Positions 59,282-64,000 of a DNA stretch of 64,000 bases are shown here, one piece after another (position 1 is the first letter of the stretch; the number at the start of each line of letters is the position of its first letter). The translations under genes and the position numbers were made by a program. The DNA lies in contig CAZAKT010000004.1 of NCBI GenBank assembly GCA_964486135.1, forward strand, positions 1-64,000, read 5' to 3'. The DNA comes from UBA4923 sp964486135 (lineage in GTDB: Bacteria > Bacillota > Clostridia > Saccharofermentanales > DTU023). A model generated the notes under the pieces. It did not search any database and was not told the origin of the DNA. It worked only from the letters and a program-made list of their open reading frames with translations.

Positions 59282-59325
59282 TTACTTGACTGACCTTTCA
59301 TTGCCTGGCGAAAGTCATTGAATGG

Positions 59326-59349
59326 CCGGCCCCCCCAGGGCCGGTTTTT
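59326..59349 (+). terminator. Rho-independent terminator of the small helical-protein gene
   Basis: A 7-bp stem CCGGCCC/GGGCCGG with a CCCCA loop is followed by five T. Confidence 0.8.
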
Positions 59350-59538
59350 CTTTGGTCTGCAGGCGGACCTTGGTTGAAAAATCTCTTTGGATCTCCATCC
59401 TCCCTGTGGAGGGGGAGGCAAGGTCGGCCAAAGTCTGGTAGATTTAAAAGTGGCGGCAGGCTCCGGCGCACAAGCAGGCAGGCCGGGGACAAGGCCAGCC
59501 CAAAGTGACTATTGCAAGAGAAAGGAATGATTACGAGA

Positions 59539-60084
59539 ATGAAAGACCTTAAGGGAACAAAGACTGAGGCCAACCTGATGGAGGCCTTCGCCGGTGAATC
59601 CATGGCCCATACAAAGTACCAGTACTACGCCTCAAAGGCGAAAAAAGAGGGCTATGAACAGATAGCCGCCTTCTTTGATGAGACGTCAAGAAATGAGAAG
59701 GAGCACGCCAAACTCTGGTTCAAGTACCTGCACGGGGGCGAAGTACCGGCATCGACTGCAAATCTGGAGGACGCCGCCGACGGTGAGAACTACGAGTGGA
59801 CCGATATGTACGCCCGGTTTGCCGAAGAGGCCGAGGAGGAAGGCTTCAAGGAGATCGCCAAAAGGTTCCGCCTGGTGGGTGAAGTTGAGAAGAATCACGA
59901 AATCCGCTACCGCCGCCTCCTGTCCAATATCGAGGAAGACATTGTGTTTGTAAGGGAAGACGGTGAGACGGTTTGGATCTGCCGCAATTGTGGCCATCTC
60001 CATGTCGGCAAGAAGGCTCCCAAGCTGTGTCCGACCTGCGACCATGACCAGTCCTATTTTGAGATTCACGCTGTCAATTATTAA
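59539..60084 (+). CDS. Rubrerythrin
   Basis: Rubrerythrin reduces hydrogen peroxide in anaerobes using a diiron site and a rubredoxin centre. The N-terminal ferritin-like domain carries the EAFAGESMAHTKY and ETSRNEKEHAKLW iron ligands plus EEAEEEGFKEIAKRF. The C-terminal rubredoxin domain has CRNCGH and CPTC. About 181 residues from the ATG at 59539; an ATG four codons earlier (59527) is also possible. Electrons may come from the rubredoxin-reductase-like protein at 56165. Confidence 0.95.
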   Translation: MKDLKGTKTEANLMEAFAGESMAHTKYQYYASKAKKEGYEQIAAFFDETSRNEKEHAKLWFKYLHGGEVPASTANLEDAADGENYEWTDMYARFAEEAEEEGFKEIAKRFRLVGEVEKNHEIRYRRLLSNIEEDIVFVREDGETVWICRNCGHLHVGKKAPKLCPTCDHDQSYFEIHAVNY

Positions 60085-60124
60085 TCACCCACATTGAAGC
60101 TGGATCCATCCAGGAAAAAGATAC

Positions 60125-60157
60125 AAGCCGGAAACGACCTCGAGCCGTTTCCGGCTT
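60125..60157 (+). terminator. Strong stem-loop after rubrerythrin
   Basis: A perfect 12-bp stem (AAGCCGGAAACG / CGTTTCCGGCTT) with a 9-nt loop is followed by CAACTTGT. It lies 40 bp after the rubrerythrin stop and 20 bp before the next gene, so it may terminate fully or only attenuate. Confidence 0.65.
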
Positions 60158-60177
60158 CAACTTGTAAGGAGGAAATA

Positions 60178-60573
60178 ATGGATGACAGGAGGATGCGGCG
60201 AACCAGACCTTGGTTTTTTCTGCTTGCCGTCTCCGCGGGTTTCACCAATTTGGAGGCGGCAGTCGGTTCAAGCCTGGCGGTTTCCCATCATACAGGCTGT
60301 CTGACCCAGTTTGCCCTTGCCCTGGAAGGGGGCCGATGGCAGTTGATGGCCACCTATCTTGCGCTTGTCCTTTTCTTCTTTTTGGGTTCCCTGATCGCCG
60401 GTGTAATCTTTTTCAATCGAGAAATCGGAAAATCAAAAGGCTACGGCCTCTTCTCCCTGGCCCAGGGCCTGGTGACCGCTTTGGCAACTTTCTTGCTGGC
60501 AGACAGCTGGCGGCTTGCCTTGTACTTTTTTGCCGCCCTGTCCCTGGGTGCTCAAAATGGTATCCTGGCTTTT
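60178..60573 (+). CDS. DUF1275 (YoaK-like) membrane protein, N-terminal part
   Basis: The 132 visible residues contain about four membrane helices with the family-like N-terminal motif FTNLEAAVGSSLAVSHHTGCLTQFAL and a LGAQNGILAF segment. Bacterial function is unknown. The ATG at 60178 has AAGGAGG upstream. The gene runs into the assembly gap and resumes at 60674. The middle of the protein, where the family has its second repeat, appears to be missing. Confidence 0.75.
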
Positions 60574-60673
60574 NNNNNNNNNNNNNNNNNNNNNNNNNNN
60601 NNNNNNNNNNNNNNNNNNNNNNNNNNNNNNNNNNNNNNNNNNNNNNNNNNNNNNNNNNNNNNNNNNNNNNNNN
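60574..60673. other. Assembly gap (100 N) with identical 12-nt flanks
   Basis: ATCCTGGCTTTT ends the left contig (60562-60573) and also begins the right contig (60674-60685), both read in frame as Ile-Leu-Ala-Phe. The N-run is a placeholder of unknown length. Confidence 0.99.
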
Positions 60674-60865
60674 ATCCTGGCTTTTGTGTTCGGAGGGCTC
60701 TTGGCCCTGCTGGCAAGATCCGGCCTGGCGGATAAAACCATGGCCGTGGCCGGAGGTCTGCAAATCCTGATTGGCCTTTACTATCTAAGTCAGATGAGGA
60801 AGACGGATAAGGGAAGGCATTCATACTATAATAGAGAGCAGGTTAGCGACCGGATCCAATTTTAA
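60674..60865 (+). CDS. DUF1275 (YoaK-like) membrane protein, C-terminal part
   Basis: After the gap the frame gives ILAFVFGGLLALLARSGLAD, a second helix (MAVAGGLQILIGLYYL) and a charged tail to the stop at 60863-60865. This fits the last two helices of the DUF1275 protein started at 60178. The phase across the gap cannot be trusted because the N-run length is arbitrary. Confidence 0.65.
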   Translation: MLAFVFGGLLALLARSGLADKTMAVAGGLQILIGLYYLSQMRKTDKGRHSYYNREQVSDRIQF

Positions 60866-60879
60866 GGAGGATGTCATTA

Positions 60880-61605
60880 ATGGCAAGCTTGTCAGAATTC
60901 AAAACCGAAATCATTGGTATCTCCGCAGAAGTCGCCATCGCGGATGTTTACGAGCTCCCGCTCAATCCAAACTACCGCCAGCGGGCAAACGAACAAATTG
61001 TGGCCGTAACCCGAAGGCTTGTCCCGGCAATTTTTGAGGAGGAGGGAATCCCGGACCCGATCGCTCACATAGCCGAAGGACAGAATCCCATCGATTTCCT
61101 CCTTGAAGGCGGAACCTCCCTGTCAGTCAAGACAAATCAGAGGAAGCTTGGCAAAAGCGCCCCGCAAAATATAGGCCAGCCGACCGCCTCGACTTTCTGG
61201 ACCTATTTTGCGGATATGGCGGATGGTCCTGTCCCAGACGACTACAGGGGGCGGTCAGACATGTTCAAACGGGTAACCATTGACCGGATTGATGAGATCA
61301 TGGTCCGTTATTGGGAAAACCTGTTCGATTGCGACTTCCTGCTCCAATTCTTCGACTATCTGGACAAGGACGGAAATGTTAATCCTGGGCCGGACTATAT
61401 CGTCTTCCGAAAAGCCGACTCCCCCCGATGGAGGAAGCAACTATTTTCCTTTACGCAGAGTACTGGCAGCTGGAATGAGAGCAACACGGTCAAGTACGCT
61501 GACCGGTCCATAGGTGAGTTCCAGGTTCACAATAACCGGGACTGTTTCAAATTCCGCTTCAATATGTCAGGAATTGCTGACCTGGTATCCGAGGGACTCA
61601 TCTAG
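60880..61605 (+). CDS. Probable Type II restriction endonuclease
   Basis: This 241-residue soluble protein is encoded against two DNA methyltransferases. It has a PD-(D/E)xK-like pattern: PIDFLLEGG with Asp72 and LSVKTNQ with Lys84, a spacing usual for the two halves of the nuclease site. The rest (PTASTFWTYFADMADG; CFKFRFNMSGIADLV) is not a family I can name. The ATG at 60880 has AAGGAGG at good spacing; the ATG at 60871 touches that site. The 3' end overlaps the first methyltransferase by 8 bp tail-to-tail. Nuclease function is inferred from context and motif. Confidence 0.65.
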   Translation: MASLSEFKTEIIGISAEVAIADVYELPLNPNYRQRANEQIVAVTRRLVPAIFEEEGIPDPIAHIAEGQNPIDFLLEGGTSLSVKTNQRKLGKSAPQNIGQPTASTFWTYFADMADGPVPDDYRGRSDMFKRVTIDRIDEIMVRYWENLFDCDFLLQFFDYLDKDGNVNPGPDYIVFRKADSPRWRKQLFSFTQSTGSWNESNTVKYADRSIGEFQVHNNRDCFKFRFNMSGIADLVSEGLI

Positions 61606-62386
61606 TCTTCTTGAAAACAAAAATATACTCGTGTTTAAACACGTAGAAGTCACTGGCCAGGGCCCGATACCGCCATATCCCCCGCTTGCCTGACTTGCCC
61701 TTGGTATCCTCAAAATTCTTGATGATGGTTGCCTTGTGCTTAAGTCCCCGTTCCCTCAAAAGCTCCATGCAGTAGAAACCGAGGGGGACAATCTCACTGT
61801 TGGCGTACTTGTCGCCTATAACAAGGGCCAGGTACCGGTTCTTTTCCAATACCGAACAGCTATTGTCAACCACCTGTCCGAAGCTCTCCAAAAAAGCCTC
61901 CACATCTTTTGCGTTCGACAGGTCAGCAGGATCATCGGAAAAAGGGATGATATCCCAGTAGGGGGGATGCAGGATTACAAATTGAACTTCCTTGATTCCA
62001 TTTTTTTCAAGTATTGACGGCAGATCAGCGGTACGACTGTCATCAACCTGGATGTCGGCTGCCACATCAATCCTGGCCTCCGACCGGACCCGGGCCAGGG
62101 CTTCCGAAGCAACAGGTTCCAGCAGCTCGATCCCGATTGAGTTCCGCCCCATACGTTGGGCTTCAATCAGGGTGGTCCCACTGCCGCAGAAGGGGTCCAG
62201 GACCCAATCGTACTGTTTCGTATAACGGGACAAGAGTTGGAAGGGTATCTGGGGGATGAAATTGCCATGGTAGGAACCTGAATGGGCCCCCGTATTGTCA
62301 CGGCGATCAATAAGCCAGAGGGAATCCGTGAAGATGTCTGTATATTCTTTCCAATTGGCCTTGTCTATGTCATTGTATCGGGCCAT
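61598..62386 (-). CDS. DNA methyltransferase (N4-cytosine/N6-adenine type)
   Basis: The 262-residue enzyme has motif X followed by motif I (VLDPFCGSGTTLIEAQRMG) near residue 60 and the catalytic motif IV as HPPYWD near 155, in the order X-I-IV. His in place of the usual Asp/Asn/Ser in the first position of PPY is a known variant. It would modify one strand of the recognition site to protect it from the adjacent nuclease. The ATG at 62386 has AAGGGGAAGG upstream and lies 9 bp after the second methyltransferase gene. Confidence 0.85.
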   Translation of the reverse strand: MARYNDIDKANWKEYTDIFTDSLWLIDRRDNTGAHSGSYHGNFIPQIPFQLLSRYTKQYDWVLDPFCGSGTTLIEAQRMGRNSIGIELLEPVASEALARVRSEARIDVAADIQVDDSRTADLPSILEKNGIKEVQFVILHPPYWDIIPFSDDPADLSNAKDVEAFLESFGQVVDNSCSVLEKNRYLALVIGDKYANSEIVPLGFYCMELLRERGLKHKATIIKNFEDTKGKSGKRGIWRYRALASDFYVFKHEYIFVFKKTR

Positions 62387-62395
62387 GCCTTCCCC

Positions 62396-63409
62396 TTACT
62401 TGATGCAAATATGCAAATATTCCGTCGTCTTATCCGCCTTATGATTCCTTGCCTCCTCCTTGTCCGCCCGGAAGCGTCTGTATTGGGAGGTCGCCTGATC
62501 ATACTTGCCATAGCGCTCCATGATTTGCCTGATAAGGTCCAGGCTCATCAAGCCCTCATTGTTGTAACTCAGGAAGATATACTTGAACCGGGCCCTGGCA
62601 ATAAGATCCTCGAAGGCCCTCGCGACCAATCTTTTACTGCAAAAAGCGCTCTTGAGTCCATCCTCTTCTGCGTCGCGCAGGCCGGTGACCCCCGTCAGTT
62701 CCGGATGATCGTAACGGGCGATCGTTTCGAGGACATGGTAGTTGGAGCAATACTGCCGCGCATTGTAGGGGGGATCGAGGTAGAGGACGTCCCCACTGAT
62801 TTCATCAATCAGTTCATTGATATCCTGGCAGAAAACCCGGCCCCGCTCACCTTCTATCACTGGAGGGAGTTCCAGGACCAGCTCTTTTTTCGCGCTGGCC
62901 TTTATATGCTTCAAGTAGGCTCCGTAGACGCTGGCTGTATTCGCCACCTTGTCGATGGAGTCAATGAGGCCTGACAAATAATAGAAGTATTCATCCTCAC
63001 TGATTGCCTGCGAAGAAAGAAGGCGGTCGAGCTCCATCCGCATGGCATCGCATCGCCGCCCGTTCCCGTCTGTGAAATAATTGCGTCCACTGCCCGAACC
63101 GGCACAATAGTTGCGGTAAACAAAGCCGTCCCGACCCTCCAGCCCGTTCAGTGAGGACAGTTTCTCGGAAGACAGGGGCGGCTGGTTTTCGATCAGATGG
63201 CGGTTCAGGACATAGGCATAATACTGGATGTCGTTGGCGATAACCTCATAGCCTTTCTGCTTGAAGGCAGCCCCGACGACACCTGTACCCGCGAAGAGAT
63301 CCGCGAATACCCTGTTCTTTCCGTTTTCTCCCGCTATGCCCTCAATGGTACTTTCCAAAAAAGGGAGAAGGGAATACTTGGATCCAATATAGTTCACACT
63401 TAACTCCAT
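62396..63409 (-). CDS. DNA adenine methylase, D12 class (alpha group)
   Basis: The ~337-residue enzyme has motif X (NYIGSKYSLLPFL) at the start, motif I ADLFAGTGVVGAAF near residue 40 and the catalytic LYLDPPYNARQY near 220, typical of Dam/D12 N6-adenine methylases. With a second methyltransferase of another class beside it, the recognition site is probably asymmetric, each enzyme methylating one strand. The ATG at 63409 (MELSVNYIG) is chosen because the upstream extension is low-complexity (Gly/Ser/Ala). Confidence 0.88.
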   Translation of the reverse strand: MELSVNYIGSKYSLLPFLESTIEGIAGENGKNRVFADLFAGTGVVGAAFKQKGYEVIANDIQYYAYVLNRHLIENQPPLSSEKLSSLNGLEGRDGFVYRNYCAGSGSGRNYFTDGNGRRCDAMRMELDRLLSSQAISEDEYFYYLSGLIDSIDKVANTASVYGAYLKHIKASAKKELVLELPPVIEGERGRVFCQDINELIDEISGDVLYLDPPYNARQYCSNYHVLETIARYDHPELTGVTGLRDAEEDGLKSAFCSKRLVARAFEDLIARARFKYIFLSYNNEGLMSLDLIRQIMERYGKYDQATSQYRRFRADKEEARNHKADKTTEYLHICIK

Positions 63410-63558
63410 TATTCCAGGGTCTGTTTTTTTCCGCCTGCCCGCCCCGGATCCGGATCCGGCGCCGGCGCGAAACCGACCATATCGATAATAAACCATGTTA
63501 TGGATCTTTGCGGGGACCAAAGACCCGGATTCTAAAAAAGCGACTTGGGGCGCTCAAG

Positions 63559-63587
63559 TTGACATGGTTTAGGTGAATGGGTAGCAT
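63559..63587 (+). promoter_or_regulatory. Promoter of the acetate-kinase-family gene
   Basis: Consensus -35 TTGACA (63559-63564), a 17-bp spacer and -10 TAGCAT (63582-63587) predict a start near 63594 and a ~68-nt leader. Confidence 0.6.
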
Positions 63588-63661
63588 AAACTGACATCTG
63601 CCTCCCGGGCCTCAGCCTTTGATCTGCCGATTTTGGCGCTCTTAAACCGAAAGGAGCCTTT

Positions 63662-64000
63662 ATGAAAATATTCTCGTGCAATGTAGGGAGTTCCTCGCTT
63701 AAAATCCGGCTTTATGCCATGCCCCAGGAAAAAACCTTGTTCCAGCTCCGCATAGGGGGGATCGGAACGGATCGGGCGGACTACAAACTGGACTATGGAG
63801 AGGTTCAACGCTCCGGCGCCATCGATATGAAGAATCATTTGGAATCTGTCCGCTTCGCTCTTGACCAGGTATTGGAAAGTGGCGTAATCAAGGATTTGGA
63901 TGAACTAGACGCGATCGGATTCAAGACAGTTCATGCGGGACCCCTCTTTGGTCCCGCCGTCATCGGAGAAAGGGTCCTGGAAGCGCTGGAGTATTATCTG
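63662..64000 (+). CDS. Acetate/propionate kinase family protein, N-terminal part (cut by window edge)
   Basis: From the ATG at 63662 (GAAAGGAG upstream) 113 codons are open to the window end. The phosphate motif is MKIFSCNVGSSSLKIRLY, matching the Asn-x-Gly-Ser-Ser-Ser-x-Lys of acetate kinase. Farther on DAIGFKTVHAGPLFGPAVI aligns with the usual IGHRVVHGG region, but His-Arg is changed to Phe-Lys and Gly-Gly to Ala-Gly. It may be a diverged paralogue with another acyl substrate. The rest lies outside the window. Confidence 0.8.
   Translation, partial: MKIFSCNVGSSSLKIRLYAMPQEKTLFQLRIGGIGTDRADYKLDYGEVQRSGAIDMKNHLESVRFALDQVLESGVIKDLDELDAIGFKTVHAGPLFGPAVIGERVLEALEYYL

Noticed and set aside
55164..60673. 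Idea that both 100-N gaps hide mobile elements
   Set aside because: Flanking genes are ordinary and single-copy, and no terminal repeats or transposase fragments border the gaps. Scaffold placeholders explain them.
62282..62974. 230-codon plus-strand frame across the two methyltransferase genes
   Set aside because: It runs antisense over both methyltransferase genes and shows no domain.
63440..63475. GGATCC-rich GC repeat before the D12 methyltransferase
   Set aside because: A short run of GGATCC/GGCGCC units in a GC-rich spacer; too short and simple to call a functional repeat or the restriction site of the system.
1..64000. CRISPR arrays, tRNA/rRNA genes, insertion sequences, prophage
   Set aside because: I read the intergenic regions for spaced repeats, T-loop-like GTTCGANTC sequences, transposase motifs and integrase genes, and found none that could be supported.

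Overview
The window comes from an anaerobic, fermentative Firmicute of the class Clostridia with a visibly GC-rich chromosome. The evidence is a SCIFF ranthipeptide with its radical-SAM maturase, a CIRCE-type operator before hsp20, rubrerythrin, ferredoxin-linked 2-oxoacid oxidation, branched-chain acyl-kinase genes and strong AGGAGG-type ribosome binding sites. Two runs of exactly 100 N (55164-55263, 60574-60673) mark scaffold joins in a draft or metagenome assembly. I saw no tRNA, rRNA, CRISPR array, insertion sequence or prophage.

Layout. 1-39 is the extreme 5' end of rpsL. 0.2-16.5 kb carries housekeeping and metabolic genes: an ABC exporter, deoC, an Old-Yellow-Enzyme/oxidoreductase pair, glutamate dehydrogenase, the three-gene AmmeMemoRadiSam cassette, a trigger-factor-like orphan, tandem TauE/SafE permeases, maf, and an ABC importer whose permease and ATPase are fused. 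16.6-21.6 kb is an envelope block (polysaccharide deacetylase, ATP-grasp, lipoprotein cyclophilin, lipoprotein, PAP2, YwaF-like). 21.7-26.3 kb is a glycerol/glycerol-3-phosphate operon.

26.4-39.9 kb is a large Amadori-product (fructosamine) utilisation locus. Two ribose-type ABC importers are each paired with their own PfkB sugar kinase. They share one FrlB-like deglycase, one FrlC-like epimerase and one GntR/UTRA regulator. Both operons start from an almost identical 45-bp promoter/operator block (32161-32205 and 39891-39935).

40-45 kb holds CIRCE-hsp20, a hydrolase, DUF6440, an aminotransferase and GTP-dependent PEP carboxykinase. 45-52.4 kb is a GntR regulator followed by ptb-buk-(P-loop ATPase)-vorDBAC-ilvE. 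Together these can transaminate branched-chain amino acids, oxidise the 2-oxoacids to acyl-CoA with reduced ferredoxin, and make ATP and branched-chain fatty acids. 52.4-54 kb is the SCIFF system, including the small precursor gene scfA. 54-64 kb holds a partial glycerate kinase, a TIM-barrel protein, a rubredoxin-reductase-like flavoprotein, a rhomboid protease, an ArsM-like methyltransferase, rubrerythrin, a DUF1275 protein broken by a gap, a Type II restriction-modification system and the start of an acetate-kinase-family gene.

The most interesting observation is the ArsM-like gene. An in-frame TGA (58274-58276) lies exactly where the family has its third conserved cysteine. Family-like sequence continues in the same frame, and a small hairpin with a GGUCU apical loop follows at once. 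I read it as a candidate selenoprotein.
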